Shown piece after piece: positions 35,564 to 43,588 of a stretch of DNA of 64,000 bases. The stretch covers positions 1 to 64,000 of the forward strand of contig NZ_LLZG01000254.1 of NCBI RefSeq assembly GCF_001509475.1. Direction: 5' to 3'. A program made the position numbers and the translations under genes. Origin of the DNA: Streptomyces regalis. GTDB taxonomy: Bacteria; Actinomycetota; Actinomycetes; Streptomycetales; Streptomycetaceae. How positions within the stretch are numbered: position 1 is the stretch's first letter; the number at the start of each line of letters is the position of its first letter. The notes beneath the pieces are model-generated. The model worked only from the letters and a program-made list of their open reading frames with translations, did not search any database and was not told where the DNA came from.

Positions 35564-36433
35564 CTACGTGAGATACGCGGCGAGCGGGAGGTTCTGGCGG
35601 CGCACGTCACCGGCGACGAGCCCTGCGACCCGCTGGGCGCCGTAGGTGTCGAAGTGGGTGTGGTCGTTGCAGAAGAAGGTGCCCAGGGGGCCGCTGCCTC
35701 CGTAGTCGCCGTTGTTCGGGCAGAAGTGCAGACTGTTGTAGAGCGAGACACTGAGCGTCTGCAGGTCGATGACGGGCGCCCTGGTGACGGCGCCGGCGGC
35801 GAGGGTCTGGGTGACAAAGCCGCGGTTCTTGGTCGCTGTGCCGCCGGAGCAGGTGATGGCGGCCACCGGGGTGAGCAGCACCGGGTGCGCGCCCCGGGCC
35901 AGGGCGGCCTGCGCCATCTGGGTCATCAGCTGTTGGTACCGGGCCGGGCCGACGTGCCGGGGGCAGGTCGAGGAGGAGTCATTGATGCCGAACTGGATGA
36001 GCAGGTAGTCACCGGCCTTCATTCCGGTGGTCGAGTTCAGCATCGCCTGCCAGCGGGACGAGTACGTGGTGGACGTGAGGCGGCACTCACCGTCCGAGCC
36101 CTTGGTACCGCTCACGTTCCCCTCGTACAGCCAGGTCTGGATGCTGCGGCCTCCGACGGCCTGGTTCTTGACGGTCACTTCGCTGTTGAACAAGGCGTCG
36201 AACTGGCTGCCCCAGCCGACCGGGCACCGGCCGGAGCTCGGGTTGGCCATGGTGGAGTCGCCGGCCAGCCACACGGTGACCGGCGCGGCGGCCGCCTGTG
36301 CGGCCGGGGCCTGGGCGCGGGAGGCACTGGTGCAGTCCGTGGCGACGCGGTCCGCCGCGGATGCGGCGCTGACACCGAGGCTCGACAAGGCGATCATGAG
36401 CGCGGTCGTGATGAGAATCCGTAAGTTCCTCAA
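35564..36433 (-). CDS. Secreted SGNH hydrolase, rhamnogalacturonan acetylesterase-like
   Basis: A 289-residue enzyme. The start is TTG 36433: AAGGAGG lies 6 bases upstream and the product begins RNLRILITTALMIALSSLGV, a full signal peptide; no ATG/GTG offers this. SGNH blocks: VTVWLAGDSTMANPSSG (nucleophile Ser), QAVGGRSIQTWL (Gly), LIQFGINDSSS (Asn) and NDHTHFDTYGAQ (Asp-x-x-His). This is the layout of RGAE-type esterases that remove acetyl groups from rhamnogalacturonan I. A second RGAE-like gene lies immediately upstream, suggesting the pair shares a transcript. Confidence 0.87.
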   Translation of the reverse strand: MRNLRILITTALMIALSSLGVSAASAADRVATDCTSASRAQAPAAQAAAAPVTVWLAGDSTMANPSSGRCPVGWGSQFDALFNSEVTVKNQAVGGRSIQTWLYEGNVSGTKGSDGECRLTSTTYSSRWQAMLNSTTGMKAGDYLLIQFGINDSSSTCPRHVGPARYQQLMTQMAQAALARGAHPVLLTPVAAITCSGGTATKNRGFVTQTLAAGAVTRAPVIDLQTLSVSLYNSLHFCPNNGDYGGSGPLGTFFCNDHTHFDTYGAQRVAGLVAGDVRRQNLPLAAYLT

Positions 36434-36468
36434 CGGGTCCCTCCTTGGGACTGGCGCCGGGCGTTCGG

Positions 36469-37557
36469 TCAGCGCAGGTACGCGGCCAGGGGCAGGCGCT
36501 GCTCGCGGATGCTCTGGAGCACCAGCCCGCCCATCTGGCTCGCGCCGTACTGCGAGAAGTGGGTGTTGTCCGTGACACCGTCGACGGATGAGCGCAGGAA
36601 GAGCTGTGCGGAGGCGGACGGGCCGAGGGACTCGACCAGCGTCTTGCTCTTGGTGGTCAGATCGATCACTGGCACGTTCTGCGCCGTGCCGACCGAGCGC
36701 ATCTCGGCGGGCAGGTTCACTCCGAGGCCGTTGACGTGCAGTGCTGTGGGCGTGAGCCGGCTGCCGTTGAACTGGCGGCGGACCGGCGGGGTCACCAGAA
36801 CGGGAACGCCGCCCTTCGCACGGACCTGCGTGATCATGGAGGTGAGGTTGCTCCGGAAGGCTGACGCGCTGGTTTGCTTGTCGTTGTGGCCGAACTGGAT
36901 GAAGACCGCGTCGTTTGCCTTGACCTTCGGCAGCAGGGCCGGGAAGAGCGCCGAGTTCCTCAGGAAGCTGCCCGAACTCTCCCCCGAGTCGGCGTAGTTG
37001 GCGACGGACGCTCCGGGACCCACCGCCGGCGTGATCATCTGGCCCCATCCCGTGTACGGGGCCACGGGCTGGTCGCACACGGTCGAGTCGCCGGCCAGGT
37101 AGGCGACCAGCGGCTGGGCCGCCGGTTTCACCGAGACGGCCGACACCTGCGGGTTGGTCCCCGAGAACCGGATGTCCAGACCGGGGTTTCCGGCGCCGCC
37201 CTGGCCGGTGGGCTGCCCCTCCGGCTGCCGCACGTTGACCGTGAACGAGTACGTGGCAGCGGCACCGGCCGCCGTCTTCGTCGCCGGAAGCGCCAGGCGC
37301 CGGGCCTCCACCCACATGTCCGTCTCGGCGGCACCGGCACCGCCGATGGAGACCGTCACGTCGTAGTTGCCGGGTGAGACCGCGTAGTGACACTTGATCG
37401 GCGCGGTGCCGGAACAACCGGCCGGCAGCGCCCGCGTGGCGGCATCGGCATGCGCCGCACCGGTGCCGACCAGCATCGCGAGGGTCAGCAGACCCACTGC
37501 TCCCAGCCTGACCCCGTGCCCTTCGAGACCCAATGTCATGCCCATTACAATCACCAA
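36469..37557 (-). CDS. Secreted SGNH hydrolase, second rhamnogalacturonan acetylesterase-like protein
   Basis: A 362-residue protein with signal peptide VRLGAVGLLTLAMLVGTGAA. Residues 40-145 form an N-terminal beta-sandwich of the type seen in RG acetylesterases (NYDVTVSIGGAGAAETDMWV). The SGNH core then follows: VAYLAGDSTVCDQPVAPYTG (Ser), YADSGESSGSFL, VFIQFGHNDKQTS (Asn) and DNTHFSQYGASQMG (Asp, His). Both this and the TTG-start paralog end LPLAAYL, showing relatedness. The start codon is uncertain: GTG 37557, or ATG four or six codons later. It lies 51 bp behind the GH53 gene and 35 bp before the next esterase. Confidence 0.85.
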   Translation of the reverse strand: MVIVMGMTLGLEGHGVRLGAVGLLTLAMLVGTGAAHADAATRALPAGCSGTAPIKCHYAVSPGNYDVTVSIGGAGAAETDMWVEARRLALPATKTAAGAAATYSFTVNVRQPEGQPTGQGGAGNPGLDIRFSGTNPQVSAVSVKPAAQPLVAYLAGDSTVCDQPVAPYTGWGQMITPAVGPGASVANYADSGESSGSFLRNSALFPALLPKVKANDAVFIQFGHNDKQTSASAFRSNLTSMITQVRAKGGVPVLVTPPVRRQFNGSRLTPTALHVNGLGVNLPAEMRSVGTAQNVPVIDLTTKSKTLVESLGPSASAQLFLRSSVDGVTDNTHFSQYGASQMGGLVLQSIREQRLPLAAYLR

Positions 37558-37608
37558 TCCCAGTCCTTGACCGGAGAGTTGCCCGGGTTGAGGTCCATGG
37601 CCCGCCGC

Positions 37609-38667
37609 TCAGGCCTGGGTGAAGCCGTTCATGATCGCGGTGGGCCGCTTGCTGGAGGAGTCCCAGGCGCCCATGTTGTAGCCGGTGAACGGGGACATGC
37701 ACTCCGGCTCCCAGTAGAAGATGCCCTGCCCGCCATTGGCCTTGAGGGCCTTGATGTAGGCGACCAGCGCGGCCTGGGTGGAGGAGGCACGGTCCACCCG
37801 ACCGCCGAACTCGCTCTGCAGGAACGGTTTGCCGTAGGCGTCGGAGATCTTCTTCATGTTCGCCACGATCCCGGGGGCGAGGTCGGCGCTGCCGTAGGAC
37901 GAGAACACCGACATGTCCCACTTGCCGCCGCTCGCCGCGTAGCGGCTGAAGAACGTCGTCATCACGTCGTACTTCTGCGGCTGGGCCAGGTGGATACACA
38001 CGGTCGAGTTCGGTGACACCGCCTTGACCTGGTCGTATGCGGCGTTGAGCAGCCCCGTCATCTGCGCCCCGTTGGAGACGCTGCCGACCGGGCGGCAGAT
38101 CCCGCTGTTGATCTCGTTGCCGATTTGCACCCAGGTGGGCAGCACGTCGTTGTTCCTCATGACCGTCATGGTCTGGTTCACGTACGCGCCCATCGCGGTG
38201 CGCATCTGGCTGTAGCTCATGTTCCGCCAGGCCGCGGGCGGGTTCTGCACGCCGACGGAGTTCCAGGTGTCGCCGAACATGTAGTCGAGCATGATCGACA
38301 TCCCGGCGGCCTTGACCCGCTTGGCGAAGGCGGCCACCTCGTTGATGCCGCAGTGCCCGTTGGCCGGGTCGTTGGACGGCTTGACGAAGGTGCGCAGGCG
38401 TACGGCGGTGATGCCGTAACCCTTGAGGATCGTCAGCAAATCCTGGGTCTGCCCGCCGGCGTTCTTCCAGGAGTAGCCGCGCGCCTCCATCTGAGGTGCC
38501 CAGCTGATGTCGACGCCCTTGACGAAGCTCGCCGCGGCCTCGGCAGGCGTCTCGAGTTCGGCGAACGCGACAGCGGTGGCGAGCGCCCCGGCGGTGGCGG
38601 TGGTGGCCTTGAGCAGGGTTCGCCGGCTGATGTGTCCGGCAACTGGTGTGGGGGGTTGCGGGGACAT
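37609..38667 (-). CDS. GH53 arabinogalactan endo-beta-1,4-galactanase (second, compact copy)
   Basis: A 352-residue enzyme with a Tat signal (SRRTLLKATTATAGALATAV). It is almost only the GH53 barrel: SFVKGVDISWAPQMEARGYS, AVRLRTFVKPSNDPANGHCG, acid/base WVQIGNEINSG, FLQSEFGG (nucleophile region) and IFYWEPECMSPFTG. It lacks the carbohydrate-binding and Ig-like modules of the first GH53 protein in the locus. AAGGAAAGGACCGGAC precedes ATG 38667. First gene of a minus-strand set with two acetylesterases and the dead GH27 gene. Confidence 0.88.
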   Translation of the reverse strand: MSPQPPTPVAGHISRRTLLKATTATAGALATAVAFAELETPAEAAASFVKGVDISWAPQMEARGYSWKNAGGQTQDLLTILKGYGITAVRLRTFVKPSNDPANGHCGINEVAAFAKRVKAAGMSIMLDYMFGDTWNSVGVQNPPAAWRNMSYSQMRTAMGAYVNQTMTVMRNNDVLPTWVQIGNEINSGICRPVGSVSNGAQMTGLLNAAYDQVKAVSPNSTVCIHLAQPQKYDVMTTFFSRYAASGGKWDMSVFSSYGSADLAPGIVANMKKISDAYGKPFLQSEFGGRVDRASSTQAALVAYIKALKANGGQGIFYWEPECMSPFTGYNMGAWDSSSKRPTAIMNGFTQA

Positions 38668-39232
38668 GTCCGGTCCTTTCCTTCCGTCGTTCGCAGGGGA
38701 GACGTCGCGGTCGGCGGAGAGCGCGTCAGTGAGGAAGAGACTTCCAGGAGCGAGGCGGGTGATTGGGGCAACTGACTCTCACGCCCGAGGAGTTGGTGTA
38801 GCCGCGTGCGATCCAGCCGATGAGCCTCCCTCGGTGTGGCAGCAACTAAGGCAGGAGTGCTTACGAGTGGCACGTGTCGAAGGGCGCGGCCTTGGCATGC
38901 CAGGGACGCTCCTCCGAGCCTGAACTGTGAGCGATCACAGAGGTGTTTGCGACGTATGTGCGTAATCGCATCACAACGAACTTGAGGTGCATCACGCAGC
39001 TTCTCGATCGGGCACGAAGCTGTCAACCATTGCTCACCAATCCATGTAAGAAGTAGTGCGATCCTGTGGGTGGGGGCACGCCGCGCCTCGGCCGTGAGCT
39101 GTCTGAAACGGCGGGAGTCAGCGCAGTTCAAGTGCCTTTTAGAAGGAATGCAGCGACGGGACGAGGCTGCGCACGGAACATCTCGTTGACTCGCATCCGA
39201 ACATGCGTGAACAGAAAAGCTCAACAGAATGC
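38668..39232. other. Intergenic stretch between divergent polysaccharide genes
   Basis: No gene. The 565 bp should include the promoter of the GH53-acetylesterase set (minus) on its left and lead into the plus-strand promoter at 39233 on its right. It is noticeably less GC-rich than the genes. I see no second copy of the TGGGAACGTTCCCA palindrome here. Confidence 0.5.
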
Positions 39233-39284
39233 TTGACGGGCCATCAGTGAACACCTATCTTCCCAGCGAATGGGAACGTTCCCA
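39233..39284 (+). promoter_or_regulatory. Sigma-70-type promoter with LacI-type operator
   Basis: TTGACG (39233-39238) and TATCTT (39256-39261) are separated by 17 bp, a near-consensus housekeeping promoter. Directly downstream, overlapping the expected transcription start, is the perfect palindrome TGGGAACGTTCCCA (39271-39284). This resembles the operator class TGGGAGCGCTCCCA used by CebR-like LacI repressors of Streptomyces sugar genes. The promoter faces the dead PL11 lyase gene at 39342. Confidence 0.75.
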
Positions 39285-39341
39285 CATCTATGGTTGGACC
39301 ACCCTCTCCGCGATCTTCATACCCCCACACCGGAGGTCGTA

Positions 39342-40194
39342 GTGACCGCCCCGCACCGGCGTCCGCGCACCGCATTGCGCCCATGGCGATTCCAACGCAG
39401 GTCAAACAACTGGCTGTTCGGCGGCCTGACGGCCGCCACCGCACTGACCCTCTCCGCACTCACCGGAATACCGCAGACCGCGCACGCCGCGACCGCGCGG
39501 CAGGTGGAACGCCTCGACCGGGGCCGGACGCGATGCACATGGGCGACCTCGACTCGCCCCGGCCGGGTCTGGAGGAGTTCAAGGTCGACGAGGACAGCTC
39601 CAAGCCGTCCTCCTGGATGGCGGAAGCGAGGACCGGCCAAGTCCTCTGGTCCACCCCGGCCGGCGGTGACAACGGCCGGGGCGTGTCCGGTGACATCTGG
39701 TTTGGCAGTGCGGGCGCCGAGTCGTGGTCGTCGCTCGTGAGTGGCGTCCGCAACCCCAGGGGCGCGGTGGTCGCCAGTCGTAAGCGCGGTCCAGCAACTT
39801 CCTGGCGTGGTGGGACGGCGACACTACGCGCGAACTCTTCGACGGCACCGACATCGACAAGTACGGCACCTCCGGGCGACACCCGCCTACTCACCGGCGC
39901 CGGGGTCCACTCCAACAACGGCACCGTCGACGCCGTCCTTGTCCGGCGACATCCTCGGCGACTGGCGCGAGGAAGTCATCTGGCCGACGTCCGACAACAC
40001 GGCCCTGCGGATCTACTCCACGCCGTACCAGACCAATACGCGGATCACGACCATCCTCCACGACACCCAGTACCGCACGGCCCTGGCCTGGCAGAACACT
40101 GCCTACAACCAGCCCCCCGCACCCCAGCTCCTTCATTGGCGGCAACATGCCTACGCCACCCCGCCCCACCGTCGCGCTGCCGAACAGTCACTGA
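39342..40194 (+). pseudogene. PL11 rhamnogalacturonan lyase pseudogene, large internal deletion and frameshifts
   Basis: GTG 39342 (CCGGAGGTCGTA upstream) opens a signal peptide (NWLFGGLTAATALTLSALTG) and the start of the mature lyase, ATARQVERLDRG. Then several hundred codons are missing and the frame changes: DAMHMGDLDSPRPGLEEFKV, LWSTPAGGDNGRGVSGDIWF and RLLTGAGVHSNNGT belong to the PL11 propeller, followed in other frames by GDILGDWREEVIWPTSDNTA and YRTALAWQNTAYNQPPAP, ending FIGGNMPTPPRPTV near TGA 40194. An intact PL11 enzyme would be the main exo/endo-lyase on the rhamnogalacturonan I backbone. Here only the promoter, operator, signal peptide and C-terminal part survive. Confidence 0.85.
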
Positions 40195-40204
40195 GCTGGA
40201 CAGC

Positions 40205-40525
40205 GGCGTGCGGTTCCGGTCGGGCTGGGCCAGCCGGATCAGATGGTCCCGTTCCTCCTCGGCCAGACGCAGTGCGTGGGCCACGGCGGCCATCACCTCG
40301 GTCGACATGGTTTCGCCGTAGCCCTGTTCCAGGCGTGCGTAGTACGCGTATGACACTCCCGCCGGCTCCTCGCGCCGCAGCCCGGGTACCCACCGCCGCT
40401 CGTATGAGGGCAGGCCGATGTCCTCCGGATTGAGCCGGGCTCTGAGAGACCGCAGAACCTACTGAACTCGGCACGCCGGCCAGCCCGGCAGACACCTCGT
40501 CGTCGGTCGCTACACGTGAAGACAT
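40205..40525 (-). pseudogene. XRE/MmyB-type helix-turn-helix regulator fragment, frameshifted
   Basis: ATG 40525 opens MSSRVATDDEVSAGLAGVPS. The continuation appears in another frame: LNPEDIGLPSYERRWVPGLR and GVSYAYYARLEQGYGETMST, then VMAAVAHALRLAEEERDHLI. This is the DNA-binding domain of MmyB-like XRE regulators (R-V-P-G-L-R-R-E-E-x-A-x-x-x-G-V-S-x-x-Y-Y-x-R-L-E-Q-G). The sensor domain is absent; the gene is cut by the end of the PL11 remnant at about 40205. Confidence 0.7.
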
Positions 40526-40695
40526 CGCTGTCCTCCGTTTGTCAAACGTGCTCCCAGATGCGGAGCAGCGTAGCTTCTCCGGCTGGTCGGCGCGCAGTTG
40601 ACGAGATCGCACACCGTGTGGCATCACCACTCGGCCCAACTGCGCGCCCACGAGTTATCCACAGGTATGTACCCGTCGCCGAGACTCGGGTCCTG

Positions 40696-41934
40696 CTACG
40701 TGCCGGACGGAAGGCCGGAGGCGGCGACACTGCCGCTGACGCCGGTCATGATGGCGTTGATGATGCCCTGCTGGGTGACCGTGAGGGAGCGCCGGTTGAA
40801 CAGCCCGAACCCGTACCGATCGGTTGCACCGTTGTCCCAGTAGATGGAGGCCGCGCCGTACTTCTTGGCGGTGGCTGCGACGGCCCGTGCGAAGTCCGCG
40901 CGATACCTGTTGTTCGACGAATCGAAGGATGACTTGTCGATGGCGCCGTATTCGCCCACCACCACCGGATACCCCTTCGTGACGAACACGTCGCGCATCA
41001 TCTTGAACTGCGCGTCCAGATAGTCCTCCTGTCCCCAGGTCGACGTCCTCGACGGGTTGGTCGCTGCTCGGCCCCATTGCGTGATGGTGCCGCTTTCCTC
41101 TCCGGCGAAGTCCCACGGGCCGTAGTGGTGAACGGAGATCATGATCCGCCGCTCATTTGCGGGAATGGAGGGGGAGCGGTACTGGTCGGACGGAAGCGCG
41201 AAGCCGTAATTCCCGGCGGTGTAATCGATGTTCGTGTTCCAGCCGGCCACGAGCAGCCACCTCGAACTGTTGTTGCCGCCTGTTTTCCGCACGGTGTCCA
41301 CGAAGATCTGGTTGTAGCTGTTGATGTTTGAGTAGCACGGTTGGGTCGGGCGGCCGTACTGCCCGTCGAACTCTTCGTTCATGGACTCGAGGATCAGGCG
41401 CTGGTCGTAGTTCTTGAACCTGTTCGCGATCTGCTGCCAAGCTTTCTCGTACTTGGCCTTGATCGTCGCCTGGGAGGGTGAATCGCAGATCAGCCAGGAG
41501 CCGTTGATGCTCTTGTACCCGTCGCCGTGCATGTTGATCAGCACATGCAGGCCCCTGTTATAGGCGTAGTTGACGACCTCTTGGACTCTGTTCAGCCAGG
41601 AGGCGTTGATCGTGTAATTCGGGCCGGACCCTATGTATCCCAGGTAGGAGACCGGGATGCGGATCGTCTTGAAGCCCGCCGCCTTTACTTTGTCGATGAG
41701 GGCCTGCGATACCGTCGGCTGGCCCCACGCTGTTTCACTGGGGTATCCGTTGGTGGTGGCTTCGAGTTGGTTCCCCAGATTCCAACCCGCGCCCATGTCG
41801 GCCACGATCTGCGAAGCGCTTGACTGTGCCACGGAATCGGCCGATGCCTGATGCGCCGCGCCGTACACAGATGCGGCAACTGCCAACAGGACGGCAAGGA
41901 AAATGACTCTGATCTTCCCTGCTAGTGCAACCAT
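40696..41934 (-). CDS. Secreted GH5 endo-beta-glycanase (cellulase-type)
   Basis: A 412-residue GH5 enzyme with signal peptide IRVIFLAVLLAVAASVYGAA. GH5 landmarks: GAGWNLGNQLEATT, VLINMHGDGYKSI, acid/base LILESMNEEFDGQ, MISVHHYGPWDFAG and nucleophile YPVVVGEYGAIDKSS. It should hydrolyse a beta-linked polysaccharide (cellulose, mannan or similar); the subfamily cannot be fixed by eye. ATG 41934 follows GAGAGGAAAG. Base composition looks somewhat lower in GC than in neighbours. It stands alone between the dead XRE gene and the second Tat hydrolase. Confidence 0.87.
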   Translation of the reverse strand: MVALAGKIRVIFLAVLLAVAASVYGAAHQASADSVAQSSASQIVADMGAGWNLGNQLEATTNGYPSETAWGQPTVSQALIDKVKAAGFKTIRIPVSYLGYIGSGPNYTINASWLNRVQEVVNYAYNRGLHVLINMHGDGYKSINGSWLICDSPSQATIKAKYEKAWQQIANRFKNYDQRLILESMNEEFDGQYGRPTQPCYSNINSYNQIFVDTVRKTGGNNSSRWLLVAGWNTNIDYTAGNYGFALPSDQYRSPSIPANERRIMISVHHYGPWDFAGEESGTITQWGRAATNPSRTSTWGQEDYLDAQFKMMRDVFVTKGYPVVVGEYGAIDKSSFDSSNNRYRADFARAVAATAKKYGAASIYWDNGATDRYGFGLFNRRSLTVTQQGIINAIMTGVSGSVAASGLPSGT

Positions 41935-42010
41935 GAGCTTTCCTCTCTTGCGTCCTTGAGGGTGTCGGACCCCCAAGTGGACCTATCTGTACGAGTGGGA
42001 GCGGCCGGAG

Positions 42011-42029
42011 CCGCCCGCTGTTCGGGCGG
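42011..42029. terminator. Short GC stem-loop, possible terminator
   Basis: CCGCCCG (42011-42017) and CGGGCGG (42023-42029) pair perfectly around CTGTT. It lies about 150 bp beyond the stop of the Tat hydrolase at 42177 and about 80 bp upstream of the GH5 start, so it could end the hydrolase transcript. Confidence 0.35.
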
Positions 42030-42176
42030 TGGTGCCCACGCTGGCCTGGAAGCGAACACAGTCGATTGCGCGGCGGCTGACCTCGCGGGCGTCCGCGGGC
42101 GGCCACGCACCCTGCATGGCCCGGATGCGCGGCGATCACGGCAGACCCGCGCACCCGGGCCATGCCTGGTTGCCCC

Positions 42177-43061
42177 TCAGCTCAGGGCGGATTCCCAGGT
42201 GGTCGTGCTGGATGCGGCGTCGGCGCGAAGGCGGTCGCGGGCCCCGGTGTCGCCGTAGAGGCTCCACCGCATCCAGTCCACGGAGGTGTTGACGGTGCGG
42301 GAGTCGCCGAAGTAGTTGCTGTGCCCGGCGCCGCGGAAGGTCAGGAACGCCTTGCCGGCGGGCAGTTCCCGGTACGCCTGGCGGGCGGAGGAGATCGGGC
42401 ACGTCCCGTCCCGGTCGCCGTGCGTGAACAGGACCTTGGCGCGGACCGACGGGCTCGGGTTGCCCATGTCCACACAGGACATGGGGATCGCGGCGGTGAT
42501 CCGTGCGTCCGGCCAGGCCGTGAGCAGGCCGTGGGTGGTCATGCCGCCCATCGAGTGGCCGGAGACACCGACTCCGACCGCTGTGTTGATGTGGCCGGCC
42601 AGCGGGTCGCTCGCCGTGTTGAGGGCGAGGGTCCGGGTGATGACCTCGGAGACGTCCTTGGACTGGTTGCCGTTGTAGACGTCCTGGCCACTGAGGTTGG
42701 CGAAGTGGGGGGCGGGGACGATGAAGCCGGCCTCGGCCAAGGGACGGATGATCGCCAGGGAATTCTGCGGGCTGCTGCTCAAGCCGTGCATGAACTCGCA
42801 GACCGGGAAGACGCCTTGGGCGATGGGGGCGTTGGTGACCGGGGAGCCACCGGGGGCGCCGGTGGCGGGGTAGTAGACATAGGTGGTCCACCGGCGGCTG
42901 CCGCGGCTCCAGGCGTACTGGCGCACGCCGACCGCGAACCGCTGGGTCGGAACTCCCGCCCGCGCGGTGGCACCTGCCTGGCCCGTGCCGAGCAGGGACA
43001 TGCCTACGCCCGCGGCTCCGACCGCGCTCAGGGTCAGGAAGCTACGCCGCTGCATGGTCAT
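42177..43061 (-). CDS. Tat-exported alpha/beta hydrolase, paralog without lectin domain
   Basis: A 294-residue secreted hydrolase. Tat signal MQRRSFLTLSAVGAAGVGMS; catalytic Ser in GVSGHSMGGM, Asp in VLFTHGDRDGT and His in GAGHSNYFGD. It aligns along its whole length with the first 290 residues of the protein at 24671-25984 (shared YVYYP, GGSPVTNAP, GLLTAWPD, RQAY segments) but ends before the ricin-type domain. CAGGAGTCTTC precedes the ATG. Its upstream region carries a LacI-type palindrome like that of the PL11 gene, so it may belong to the same regulon. Confidence 0.87.
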   Translation of the reverse strand: MTMQRRSFLTLSAVGAAGVGMSLLGTGQAGATARAGVPTQRFAVGVRQYAWSRGSRRWTTYVYYPATGAPGGSPVTNAPIAQGVFPVCEFMHGLSSSPQNSLAIIRPLAEAGFIVPAPHFANLSGQDVYNGNQSKDVSEVITRTLALNTASDPLAGHINTAVGVGVSGHSMGGMTTHGLLTAWPDARITAAIPMSCVDMGNPSPSVRAKVLFTHGDRDGTCPISSARQAYRELPAGKAFLTFRGAGHSNYFGDSRTVNTSVDWMRWSLYGDTGARDRLRADAASSTTTWESALS

Positions 43062-43416
43062 GAAGACTCCTGGTGTGGGGGGTGTGCGGAGCGCAGCTCG
43101 GTCAGGCGCCGGGAAGAGACGTCGGTGATGCCGCGGCGGTGAGGCTGACCCGGGTGGTGGGGGGAGTGGTCGTGGGGGTGGTCAGGTCGGCGAATCGCGC
43201 ACGGTGGAGGACGTTCCGGTCCTGCCCGTGGTGGTCATCGGCGTCGTGTGGCCTTGCCGGCAGAGACGCGGCGAGCCGCTGAACACCGGCCGAACCGTGA
43301 CTCATTGTGGGAGCGGCCCTCCGCGCCCACCTGCCCGCCTGTCTGATGGGGAGGTGTTGATTCTGCGGAAGCGGCGCAAGGGTGCCTCTCCTTCCACTCG
43401 TCGCGTGCCGCAACTC
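43062..43416. other. Leader region of the Tat hydrolase gene, no gene
   Basis: No recognisable coding frame. It separates the hydrolase start from a LacI-type palindrome 356 bp upstream. The long leader could contain a processing or regulatory element, but I see no specific structure. Confidence 0.4.
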
Positions 43417-43430
43417 TGGGAGCGTTCCCA
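43417..43430. promoter_or_regulatory. LacI-type operator candidate
   Basis: TGGGAGCGTTCCCA is a palindrome with one mismatched pair and differs by one base from the perfect palindrome TGGGAACGTTCCCA at 39271. It lies between the PaaX-family gene and the Tat hydrolase gene. Confidence 0.65.
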
Positions 43431-43588
43431 CATGTCCTGCAACAGGTACATTCACGATCGGGCGCCGATCTGTCAATCGTTGGCGCCCAACTCTGTTGTC
43501 TTCGACGCGGATTCGACAGATCGCAGGCGCTGGAGGCACCGTGTGACGCCTTCGAAGCCCGCCCGATCACACTCGCGGCGGCCTGCCG

